Origin: Prosapia bicincta
Lineage: Eukaryota; Arthropoda; Insecta; Hemiptera; Cercopidae
DNA: 64,000 nt
Direction: 5' to 3'
NCBI GenBank assembly: GCA_036971475.1
Contig: JBAIZL010000007.1
Coordinates: 30,239,447 to 30,303,446, forward strand
Shown: in pieces, positions 23,301 through 35,900 of the stretch
Layout of the letters: each line of letters opens with the position of its first letter
Position numbering within the stretch: position 1 is the stretch's first letter
The notes under the pieces: model-generated
The model's input: only the letters and a program-made list of their open reading frames with translations
Database searches by the model: none
Told to the model about the DNA's origin: nothing
Position numbers and translations under genes: made by a program

Positions 23301-26300
23301 TGCACATACAAAACATACATGAATAAAAGGCACGTTTTAAAGAAAGAGAAATCCCGACCCTAGCAAGTTGCCATATTACAAGTATACCATGAAAGATGCA
23401 CATACAAAACATACATGAATAAAAGGCACGTTTTAAAGAAAGAGAAATCCCGACCCTAGCAAGTTGCCATATTACAAGTATACCATGAAAGATGCACATA
23501 CAAAACATACATGAATAAAAGGCACGTTTTAAAGAAAGAGAAATCCCGACCCTAGCAAGTTGCCATATTACAAGTATACCATGAAAGATGCACATACAAA
23601 ACATACATGAATAAAAGGCACGTTTTAAAGAAAGAGAAATCCCGACCCTAGCAAGTTGCCATATTACAAGTATACCATGAAAGATGCACATACAAAACAC
23701 ACATGAATAAAAGGCACGTTTTAAAGAAAGAGAGATCCCGTCCCTAATGCAAGTTGCCATAATACAAGTATACCATGAAAGATGCACATACAAAACATAC
23801 ATGAATAAAAAGCACGTTTTAAAGAAAGAGAGATCCCGACCCTAATGCAAGTTGCCATAATACAAGTATACCATGAAAGATGCATATACAAAACATACAT
23901 GAATAAAAGGCACGTTTTAAAGAAAGAGAGATCACGACCCTAATGCAAGTTGCCATAATACAAGTATACCATGAAAGATGCGCATACAAAACATACATGA
24001 ATAAAAAGCACGTTTTAAAGAAAGAGAGATCCCGGCCCTAATGCAAGTTGCCATAATACAAGTATACCATGAAAGATGCATATACAAAACATACATGAAT
24101 AAAAGGCACGTTTTAAAGAAAGAGAGATCCCGACCCTAATGCAAGTTGCCATATTACAAGTATACCATGAAAGATGCACATACAAAACATACATGAATAA
24201 AAGGCACGTTTTAAAGAAAGAGAAATCCCGACCCTAGCAAGTTGCCATATTACAAGTATACCATGAAAGATGCACATACAAAACATACATGAATAAAAAG
24301 CACGTTTTAAAGAAAGAGAGATCCCGACCCTAATGCAAGTTGCCATAATACAAGTATACCATGAAAGATGCACATACAAAACATACATGAATAAAAAGCA
24401 CGTTTTAAAGAAAGAGAGATCCCGGCCCTAATGCAAGTTGCCATAATACAAGTATACCATGAAAGATGCATATACAAAACATACATGAATAAAAGGCACG
24501 TTTTAAAGAAAGAGAGATCCCGACCCTAATGCAAGTTGCCATAATACAAGTATACCATGAAAGATGCACATACAAAACATACATGAATAAAAAGCACGTT
24601 TTAAAGAAAGAGAGATCCCGGCCCTAATGCAAGTTGCCATAATACAAGTATACCATGAAAGATGCATATACAAAACATACATGAATAAAAGGCACGTTTT
24701 AAAGAAACAGAGATCCCGGCCCTAGCAAGTTGCCATATTACAAGTATACCATGAAAGATGCACATACAAAACATACATGAATAAAAGGCACGTTTTAAAG
24801 AAAGAGAGATCCCGACCCTAATGCAAGTTGCTATAATACAAGTATACCATGAAAGTTGCACATACAAAACATACATGAATAAAAAGCACGTTTTAAAGAA
24901 AGAGAGATCCCGACCCTAATGCAAGTTGCCATAATACAAGTATACCATGAAAGATGCACATACAAAACATACATGAATAAAAGGCACGTTTTAAAGAAAG
25001 AGAGATCCCGGCCCTAGCAAGTTGCCATATTACAAGTATACCATGAAAGATGCACATACAAAACATACATGAATAAAAGGCACGTTTTAAAGAAAGAGAG
25101 ATCCCGACCCTAATGCAAGTTGCCATATTACAAGTATACCATGAAAGATGCACATACAAAACATACATGAATAAAAAGCATTTTTTAAAGAAAGAGAGAT
25201 CCCGGCCCTAATGCAAGTTGCCATAATACAAGTATACCATGAAAGATGCATATACAAAACATACATGAATAAAAGGCACGTTTTAAAGAAAGAGAGATCC
25301 CGACCCTAATGCAAGTTGCCATAATACAAGTATACCATGAAAGATGCACATACAAAACATACATGAATAAAAGGCACGTTTTAAAGAAAGAGAGATCCCG
25401 ACCCTAATGCATGTTGCCATAATACAAGTATACCATGAAAGATGCACATACAAAACATACATGAATAAAAAGCACGTTTTAAAGAAAGAGAGATCCCGGC
25501 CCTAATGCAAGTTGCCATAATACAAGTATACCATGAAAGATGCATATACAAAACATACATGAATAAAAGGCACGTTTTAAAGAAAGAGAGATCCCGGCCC
25601 TAGCAAGTTGCCATATTACAAGTATACCATGAAAGATGCACATACAAAACATACATGAATAAAAGGCACGTTTTAAAGAAAGAGAGATCCCGACCCTAAT
25701 GCAAGTTGCTATAATACAAGTATACCATGAAAGATGCACATACAAAACATACATGAATAAAAAGCACGTTTTAAAGAAAGAGAGATCCCGACCCTAATGC
25801 AAGTTGCCATAATACAAGTATACCATGAAAGATGCATATACAAAACATACATGAATAAAAGGCACGTTTTAAAGAAAGAGAGATCCCGGCCCTAATGCAA
25901 GTTGCCATAATACAAGTATACCATGAAAGATGCATATACAAAACATACATGAATAAAAGGCACGTTTTAAAGAAAGAGAGATCCCGACCCTAATGCAAGT
26001 TGCCATAATACAAGTATACCATGAAAGATGCACATACAAAACATACATGAATAAAAAGCACGTTTTAAAGAAAGAGAGATCCCGGCCCTAATGCAAGTTG
26101 CCATAATACAAGTATACCATGAAAGATGCATATACAAAACATACATGAATAAAAGGCACGTTTTAAAGAAAGAGAGATCCCGACCCTAATGCAAGTTGCC
26201 ATAATACAAGTATACCATGAAAGATGCACATACAAAACATACATGAATAAAAAGCACGTTTTAAAGAAAGAGAGATCCCGGCCCTAATGCAAGTTGCCAT

Positions 26301-29189
26301 AATACAAGTATACCATGAAAGATGCATATACAAAACATACATGAATAAAAGGCACGTTTTAAAGAAAGAGAGATCCCGGCCCTAGCAAGTTGCCATATTA
26401 CAAGTATACCATGAAAGATGCACATACAAAACATACATGAATAAAAGGCACGTTTTAAAGAAAGAGAGATCCCGACCCTAATGCAAGTTGCTATAATACA
26501 AGTATACCATGAAAGATGCACATACAAAACATACATGAATAAAAAGCACGTTTTAAAGAAAGAGAGATCCCGACCCTAATGCAAGTTGCCATAATACAAG
26601 TATACCATGAAAGATGCATATACAAAACATACATGAATAAAAGGCACGTTTTAAAGAAAGAGAGATCCCGGCCCTAATGCAAGTTGCCATAATACAAGTA
26701 TACCATGAAAGATGCATATACAAAACATACATGAATAAAAGGCACGTTTTAAAGAAAGAGAGATCCCGGCCCTAGCAAGTTGCCATATTACAAGTATACC
26801 ATGAAAGATGCACATACAAAACATACATGAATAAAAGGCACGTTTTAAAGAAAGAGAGATCCCGACCCTAATGCAAGTTGCTATAATACAAGTATACCAT
26901 GAAAGATGCACATACAAAACATACATGAATAAAAAGCACGTTTTAAAGAAAGAGAGATCCCGACCCTAATGCAAGTTGCCATAATACAAGTATACCATGA
27001 AAGATGCACATACAAAACATACATGAATAAAAAGCACGTTTTAAAGAAAGAGAGATCCCGGCCCTAATGCAAGTTGCCATAATACAAGTATACCATGAAA
27101 GATGCATATACAAAACATACATGAATAAAAGGCACGTTTTAAAGAAAGAGAGATCCCGACCCTAATGCAAGTTGCCATAATACAAGTATACCATGAAAGA
27201 TGCACATACAAAACATACATGAATAAAAAGCACGTTTTAAAGAAAGAGAGATCCCGGCCCTAATGCAAGTTGCCATAATACAAGTATACCATGAAAGATG
27301 CATATACAAAACATACATGAATAAAAGGCACGTTTTAAAGAAAGAGAGATCCCGGCCCTAGCAAGTTGCCATATTACAAGTATACCATGAAAGATGCACA
27401 TACAAAACATACATGAATAAAAGGCACGTTTTAAAGAAAGAGAGATCCCGACCCTAATGCAAGTTGCTATAATACAAGTATACCATGAAAGATGCACATA
27501 CAAAACATACATGAATAAAAAGCACGTTTTAAAGAAAGAGAGATCCCGACCCTAATGCATGTTGCCATAATACAAGTATACCATGAAAGATGCACATACA
27601 AAACATACATGAATAAAAAGCACGTTTTAAAGAAAGAGAGATCCCGGCCCTAATGCAAGTTGCCATATTACAAGTATACCATGAAAGATGCACATACAAA
27701 ACATACATGAATAAAAGGCACGTTTTAAAGAAAGAGAGATCCCGGCCCTAATGCAAGTTGTCATAATACAAGTATACCATGAAAGATGCATATACAAAAC
27801 ATACATGAATAAAAGGCACGTTTTAAAGAAAGAGAGATCCCGACCCTAATGCAAGTTGCCATAATACAAGTATACCATGAAAGATGCATATACAAAACAT
27901 ACATGAATAAAAGGCACGTTTTAAAGAAAGAGAGATCCCGACCCTAATGCAAGTTGCCATAATACAAGTATACCATGAAAGATGCATATACAAAACATAC
28001 ATGAATAAAAGGCACGTTTTAAAGAAAGAGAGATCCCGACCCTAATGCAAGTTGCCATAATACAAGTATACCATGAAAGATGCACATACAAAACATACAT
28101 GAATAAAAAGCACGTTTTAAAGAAAGAGAGATCCCGGCCCTAATGCAAGTTGCCATAATACAAGTATACCATGAAAGATGCATATACAAAACATACATGA
28201 ATAAAAGGCACGTTTTAAAGAAAGAGAGATCCCGACCCTAATGCAAGTTGCCATATTACAAGTATACCATGAAAGATGCACATACAAAACATACATGAAT
28301 AAAAAGCACGTTTTAAAGAAAGAGAGATCCCGACCCTAATGCAAGTTGCCATATTACAAGTATACCATGAAAGATGCATATACAAAACATACATGAATAA
28401 AAGGCACGTTTTAAAGAAAGAGAGATCCCGACCCTAATGCAAGTTGCCATAATACAAGTATACCATGAAAGATGCACATACAAAACATACATGAATAAAA
28501 AGCACGTTTTAAAGAAAGAGAGATCCCGACCCTAATGCAAGTTGCCATAATACAAGTATACCATGAAAGATGCACATACAAAACATACATGAATAAAAAG
28601 CACGTTTTAAAGAAAGAGAGATCCCGGCCCTAATGCAAGTTGCCATAATACAAGTATACCATGAAAGATGCATATACAAAACATACATGAATAAAAGGCA
28701 CGTTTTAAAGAAAGAGAGATCCCGACCCTAATGCAAGTTGCCATAATACAAGTATACCATGAAAGATGCACATACAAAACATACATGAATAAAAGGCACG
28801 TTTTAAAGAAAGAGAAATCCCGACCCTAATGCAAGCTGCCATATTACAAGTATACCATGAAAGATGCGCATACAAAACATACATGAATAAAAGGCACGTT
28901 TTAAAGAAAGAGAGATCCCGGCCCTAATGCAAGTTGCCATATTACAAGTATACCATGAAAGATGCACATACAAAACATACATGAATAAAAGGCACGTTTT
29001 AAAGAAAGAGAAATCCCGACCCTAGCAAGTTGCCATATTACAAGTATACCATGAAAGATGCACATACAAAACATACATGAATAAAAGGAACGTTTTAAAG
29101 AAAGAGAGATCCCGGCCCTAATGCAAGTTGCCATATTACAAGTATACCATGAAAGATGCACATACAAAACATACATGAATAAAAGGCAC
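17332..29189. repeat. 96/98-bp satellite array, left block (about 122 units)
   Basis: Monomer core: CATGAATAAAAGGCACGTTT, AAAGAAAGAGAAATCCCGAC, CCTAGCAAGTTGCCATATTA, CAAGTATACCATGAAAGATG, CACATACAAAA. Units with CCTAGCAAG are 96 bp, units with CCTAATGCAAG are 98 bp, and units with AAAACTACATG in place of AAAACATACATG are one base shorter. The block has zones: mixed units with 293-bp trimers (18.4-19.2 kb), 98+5x96 hexamers of 578 bp (19.7-23.8 kb), then mainly 98-bp units with CCATAAT and GCATATAC variants (23.8-28.9 kb). Each unit holds the palindromes GCAAGTTGC and GTATAC. Minus-strand open frames of 32-residue repeats arise because 96 is divisible by three; I do not consider them genes. 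Confidence 0.97.
29185..29189. repeat. Target-site duplication GGCAC, left copy
   Basis: GGCAC directly left of the inserted element; the same five bases resume the satellite monomer at 29962-29966. Confidence 0.8.
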
Positions 29190-29961
29190 TGAAGGCGTCA
29201 GCTCCGCTAAAATATTAGAAAGAAGACGAAAGAGAGAGATAGTCGCGGTCGTTATTGTGACTGAAATTGTACATGAATAAAATTAAGGCTGGCGGCAAAA
29301 TGACTAATCGACAAATAAACAGTGTTTATCACTAATTAAGCCTCGGGAAAAATAGGCACAAGTTTATGCTAAAAGTATTTGGAACTGATTAACACTTACC
29401 CTAAGCTGAACAAAGGGGTTACGTGCACGGTAGGTTTGATGTCTTCTGGACTTCTGCAGCAGGGCCCTGGGTGAAGTGGTGATTGGCAGACGGCTCGTGC
29501 TGTAAAACTTAATAAACGGGGTTCAATTCTAATGTTATTCACAGTTGAAATAAGTCTTTAAATGATTGCGAGCGACTCCGTAACGGCGGCTTGTAAAGGC
29601 GAGGTTAAGGCGCATTCGAACACGGCACTTGGACTAAATAATGTAAACTTTCGCGGTTAACGAGCATATAAAGCAAATACAATACGAAACACTTACATTT
29701 AGACATACGCGGGGCGAACTAAACGTCCACGAGGTTAGCAAATACGTTTAAACCCGCAACGGACGTGCTGGTCAGTCTACGGCAAGCAAAAGACTGGGGG
29801 TGAGGAAGTGTGTGCTAGGGTGGGGATTAGGCGCGCGACACGGGACAACGTGGTCTTAAACTATCGACGATACACCATAGATTGAGCTATCGATTAGACA
29901 AAGCACAGACTGATTGAATTCGATACTGGAACTGTTTAATCTACCAAAGCTGACTCCAACA
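29190..29961. mobile_element. 772-bp insertion, probable solo LTR
   Basis: Non-satellite DNA beginning TGAAGGCGTCAGCT and ending AGCTGACTCCAACA, that is TG...CA, flanked by the 5-bp direct repeat GGCAC and splitting a single satellite monomer precisely. TG...CA ends with a 5-bp duplication are the hallmark of LTR retrotransposons of the Gypsy and BEL/Pao type. Read on the minus strand it starts TGTTGGAGTCAGC, reminiscent of BEL/Pao LTRs. No ORF is present, as expected for a solo LTR left by recombination. The ends also share an imperfect inverted repeat (14 of 21 positions), so a non-autonomous DNA element is the main alternative. Orientation is undecided. Confidence 0.6.
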
Positions 29962-32900
29962 GGCACGTTTTAAAGAAAGAGAAATCCCGACCCTAGCAAG
30001 TTGCCATATTACAAGTATACCATGAAAGATGCACATACAAAACATACATGAATAAAAGGCACGTTTTAAAGAAAGAGAGATCCCGGCCCTAGCAAGTTGC
30101 CATATTACAAGTATACCATGAAAGATGCACATACAAAACATACATGAATAAAAAGCACGTTTTAAAGAAAGAGAGATCCCGGCCCTAGCAAGTTGCCATA
30201 TTACAAGTATACCATGAAAGATGCACATACAAAACATACATGAATAAAAGGCACGTTTTAAAGAAAGAGAGATCCCGGCCCTAGCAAGTTGCCATATTAC
30301 AAGTATACCATGAAAGATGCACATACAAAACATACATGAATAAAAAGCACGTTTTAAAGAAAGAGAGATCCCGGCCCTAGCAAGTTGCCATATTACAAGT
30401 ATACCATGAAAGATGCACATACAAAACATACATGAATAAAAAGCACGTTTTAAAGAAAGAGAGATCCCGGCCCTAGCAAGTTGCCATATTACAAGTATAC
30501 CATGAAAGATGCACATACAAAACATACATGAATAAAAGGCACGTTTTAAAGAAAGAGAGATCCCGGCCCTAGCAAGTTGCCATATTACAAGTATACCATG
30601 AAAGATGCACATACAAAACATACATGAATAAAAAGCACGTTTTAAAGAAAGAGAGATCCCGGCCCTAGCAAGTTGCCATATTACAAGTATACCATGAAAG
30701 ATGCACATACAAAACATACATGAATAAAAGGCACGTTTTAAAGAAAGAGAGATCCCGGCCCTAATGCAAGTTGCCATATTACAAGTATACCATGAAAGAT
30801 GCACATACAAAACATACATGAATAAAAGGCACGTTTTAAAGAAAGAGAGATCCCGGCCCTAGCAAGTTGCCATATTACAAGTATACCATGAAAGATGCAC
30901 ATACAAAACATACATGAATAAAAAGCACGTTTTAAAGAAAGAGAGATCCCGGCCCTAGCAAGTTGCCATATTACAAGTATACCATGAAAGATGCACATAC
31001 AAAACATACATGAATAAAAAGCACGTTTTAAAGAAAGAGAGATCCCGGCCCTAGCAAGTTGCCATATTACAAGTATACCATGAAAGATGCACATACAAAA
31101 CATACATGAATAAAAAGCACGTTTTAAAGAAAGAGAGATCCCGGCCCTAGCAAGTTGCCATATTACAAGTATACCATGAAAGATGCACATACAAAACATA
31201 CATGAATAAAAGGCACGTTTTAAAGAAAGAGAGATCCCGGCCCTAGCAAGTTGCCATATTACAAGTATACCATGAAAAATGCACATACAAAACATACATG
31301 AATAAAAAGCACGTTTTAAAGAAAGAGAGATCCCGGCCCTAGCAAGTTGCCATATTACAAGTATACCATGAAAGATGCACATACAAAACATACATGAATA
31401 AAAGGCACGTTTTAAAGAAAGAGAGATCCCGGCCCTAGCAAGTTGCCATATTACAAGTATACCATGAAAGATGCACATACAAAACATACATGAATAAAAG
31501 GCACGTTTTAAAGAAAGAGAGATCCCGGCCCTAGCAAGTTGCCATATTACAAGTATACCATGAAAGATGCACATACAAAACATACATGAATAAAAAGCAC
31601 GTTTTAAAGAAAGAGAGATCCCGGCCCTAGCAAGTTGCCATATTACAAGTATACCATGAAAGATGCACATACAAAACATACATGAATAAAAGGCACGTTT
31701 TAAAGAAAGAGAGATCCCGGCCCTAGCAAGTTGCCATATTACAAGTATACCATGAAAGATGCACATACAAAACATACATGAATAAAAGGCACGTTTTAAA
31801 GAAAGAGAGATCCCGGCCCTAGCAAGTTGCCATATTACAAGTATACCATGAAAGATGCACATACAAAACATACATGAATAAAAGGCACGTTTTAAAGAAA
31901 GAGAGATCCCGGCCCTAGCAAGTTGCCATATTACAAGTATACCATGAAAGATGCACATACAAAACATACATGAATAAAAAGCACGTTTTAAAGAAAGAGA
32001 GATCCCGGCCCTAGCAAGTTGCCATATTACAAGTATACCATGAAAGATGCACATACAAAACATACATGAATAAAAGGCACGTTTTAAAGAAAGAGAGATC
32101 CCGGCCCTAGCAAGTTGCCATATTACAAGTATACCATGAAAGATGCACATACAAAACATACATGAATAAAAAGCACGTTTTAAAGAAAGAGAGATCCCGG
32201 CCCTAGCAAGTTGCCATATTACAAGTATACCATGAAAGATGCACATACAAAACATACATGAATAAAAGGCACGTTTTAAAGAAAGAGAGATCCCGGCCCT
32301 AATGCAAGTTGCCATATTACAAGTATACCATGAAAGATGCACATACAAAACATACATGAATAAAAGGCACGTTTTAAAGAAAGAGAAATCCCGACCCTAG
32401 CAAGTTGCCATATTACAAGTATACCATGAAAGATGCACATACAAAACATACATGAATAAAAGGCACGTTTTAAAGAAAGAGAAATCCCGACCCTAGCAAG
32501 TTGCCATATTACAAGTATACCATGAAAGATGCACATACAAAACATACATGAATAAAAGGCACGTTTTAAAGAAAGAGAAATCCCGACCCTAGCAAGTTGC
32601 CATATTACAAGTATACCATGAAAGATGCACATACAAAACATACATGAATAAAAGGCACGTTTTAAAGAAAGAGAAATCCCGACCCTAGCAAGTTGCCATA
32701 TTACAAGTATACCATGAAAGATGCACATACAAAACATACATGAATAAAAGGCACGTTTTAAAGAAAGAGAAATCCCGACCCTAGCAAGTTGCCATATTAC
32801 AAGTATACCATGAAAGATGCACATACAAAACATACATGAATAAAAGGCACGTTTTAAAGAAAGAGAGATCCCGGCCCTAATGCAAGCTGCCATATTACAA

Positions 32901-35900
32901 GTATACCATGAAAGATGCACATACAAAACATACATGAATAAAAGGCACGTTTTAAAGAAAGAGAAATCCCGACCCTAGCAAGTTGCCATAATACAAGTAT
33001 ACCATGAAAGATGCACATACAAAACATACATGAATAAAAGGCACGTTTTAAAGAAAGAGAGATCCCGACCCTAGCAAGTTGTCATATTACAAGTATACCA
33101 TGAAAGATGCACATACAAAACATACATGAATAAAAGGCACGTTTTAAAGAAAGAGAGATCCCGACCCTAGCAAGTTGTCATATTACAAGTATACCATGAA
33201 AGATGCACATACAAAACATACATGAATAAAAGGCACGTTTTAAAGAAAGAGAGATCCCGGCCCTAGCAAGTTGCCATATTACAAGTATACCATGAAAGAT
33301 GCACATACAAAACATACATGAATAAAAGGCACGTTTTAAAGAAAGAGAGATCCCGGCCCTAGCAAGTTGTCATATTACAAGTATACCATGAAAGATGCAC
33401 ATACAAAACATACATGAATAAAAGGCACGTTTTAAAGAAAGAGAGATCCCGACCCTAGCAAGTTGTCATATTACAAGTATACCATGAAAGATGCACATAC
33501 AAAACATACATGAATAAAAGGCACGTTTTAAAGAAAGAGAGATCCCGGCCCTAGCAAGTTGCCATATTACAAGTATACCATGAAAGATGCACATACAAAA
33601 CATACATGAATAAAAGGCACGTTTTAAAGAAAGAGAGATCCCGGCCCTAGCAAGTTGCCATATTACAAGTATACCATGAAAGATGCACATACAAAACATA
33701 CATGAATAAAAGGCACGTTTTAAAGAAAGAGAGATCCCGGCCCTAGCAAGTTGCCATATTACAAGTATACCATGAAAGATGCACATACAAAACATACATG
33801 AATAAAAGGCACGTTTTAAAGAAAGAGAGATCCCGGCCCTAGCAAGTTGCCATATTACAAGTATACCATGAAAGATGCACATACAAAACATACATGAATA
33901 AAAGGCACGTTTTAAAGAAAGAGAGATCCCGGCCCTAGCAAGTTGCCATATTACAAGTATACCATGAAAGATGCACATACAAAACATACATGAATAAAAG
34001 GCACGTTTTAAAGAAAGAGAGATCCCGGCCCTAGCAAGTTGCCATATTACAAGTATACCATGAAAGATGCACATACAAAACATGCATGAATAAAAGGCAC
34101 GTTTTAAAGAAAGAGAGATCCCGGCCCTAGCAAGTTGTCATATTACAAGTATACCATGAAAGATGCACATACAAAACATACATGAATAAAAGGCACGTTT
34201 TAAAGAAAGAGAGATCCCGGCCCTAGCAAGTTGTCATATTACAAGTATACCATGAAAGATGCACATACAAAACATACATGAATAAAAGGCACGTTTTAAA
34301 GAAAGAGAGATCCCGGCCCTAGCAAGTTGTCATATTACAAGTATACCATGAAAGATGCACATACAAAACATACATGAATAAAAGGCACGTTTTAAAGAAA
34401 GAGAGATCCCGGCCCTAGCAAGTTGTCATATTACAAGTATACCATGAAAGATGCACATACAAAACATACATGAATAAAAGGCACGTTTTAAAGAAAGAGA
34501 GATCCCGGCCCTAGCAAGTTGTCATATTACAAGTATGCCATGAAAGATGCACATACAAAACATACATGAATAAAAGGCACGTTTTAAAGAAAGAGAGATC
34601 CCGGCCCTAGCACGTTGCCATATTACAAGTATACCATGAAAGATGCACATACAAAACATACATGAATAAAAGGCACGTTTTAAAGAAAGAGAGATCCCGG
34701 CCCTAATGCAAGTTGCCATATTACAAGTATACCATGAAAGATGCACATACAAAACATACATGAATAAAAGGCACGTTTTAAAGAAAGAGAGATCCCGGCC
34801 CTAGCAAGTTGTCATATTACAAGTATGCCATGAAAGATGCACATACAAAACATACATGAATAAAAGGCACGTTTTAAAGAAAGAGAGATCCCGGCCCTAG
34901 CACGTTGCCATATTACAAGTATACCATGAAAGATGCACATACAAAACATACATGAATAAAAGGCACGTTTTAAAGAAAGAGAGATCCCGGCCCTAGCAAG
35001 TTGTCATATTACAAGTATGCCATGAAAGATGCACATACAAAACATACATGAATAAAAGGCACGTTTTAAAGAAAGAGAGATCCCGGCCCTAGCACGTTGC
35101 CATATTACAAGTATACCATGAAAGATGCACATACAAAACATACATGAATAAAAGGCACGTTTTAAAGAAAGAGAGATCCCGGCCCTTGCACGTTGCCATA
35201 TTACAAGTATACCATGAAAGATGCACATACAAAACATACATGAATAAAAGGCACGTTTTAAAGAAAGAGAGATCCCGGCCCTAGCAAGTTGTCATATTAC
35301 AAGTATACCATGAAAGATGCACATACAAAACATACATGAATAAAAGGCACGTTTTAAAGAAAGAGAGATCCCGACCCTAGCAAGTTGTCATATTACAAGT
35401 ATACCATGAAAGATGCACATACAAAACATACATGAATAAAAAGCACGTTTTAAACAAAGAGAGATCCCGACCCTAGCAAGTTGCCATAATACAAGTATAC
35501 CATGAAAGATGCACATACAAAACATACATGAATAAAAGGCACGTTTTAAAGAAAGAGAGATCCCGACCCTAGCAAGTTGCCATAATACAAGTATACCATG
35601 AAAGATGCACATACAAAACATACATGAATAAAAGGCACGTTTTAAAGAAAGAGAGATCCCGGCCCTAGCAAGTTGCCATAATACAAGTATACCATGAAAG
35701 ATGCACATACAAAACATACATGAATAAAAGGCACGTTTTAAAGAAAGAGAGATCCCGACCCTAGCAAGTTGCCATAATACAAGTATACCATGAAAGATGC
35801 ACATACAAAACATACATGAATAAAAGGCACGTTTTAAAGAAAGAGAGATCCCGACCCTAGCAAGTTGCCATAATACAAGTATACCATGAAAGATGCACAT

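Noticed and set aside
29190..29290. Idea that the satellite monomer derives from the inserted LTR (shared GAAAGAGAGAT and ACATGAATAAAA)
   Set aside because: The shared words are not collinear: GAAAGAGAGAT lies at a different distance from GGCAC in the insert and the monomer, and the intervening sequence does not match.
30738..32357. 539-residue minus-strand ORF made of 32-residue repeats (FYSCMFCMCIFHGILVIWQL-like, hydrophobic, membrane-like)
   Set aside because: It exists because 96 bp is divisible by three and this zone is a run of identical 96-bp units. It breaks wherever a 98-bp unit occurs, and no start context, non-repetitive domain or codon signal is present. The same applies to the other repeat ORFs at 17.3-47.2 kb.
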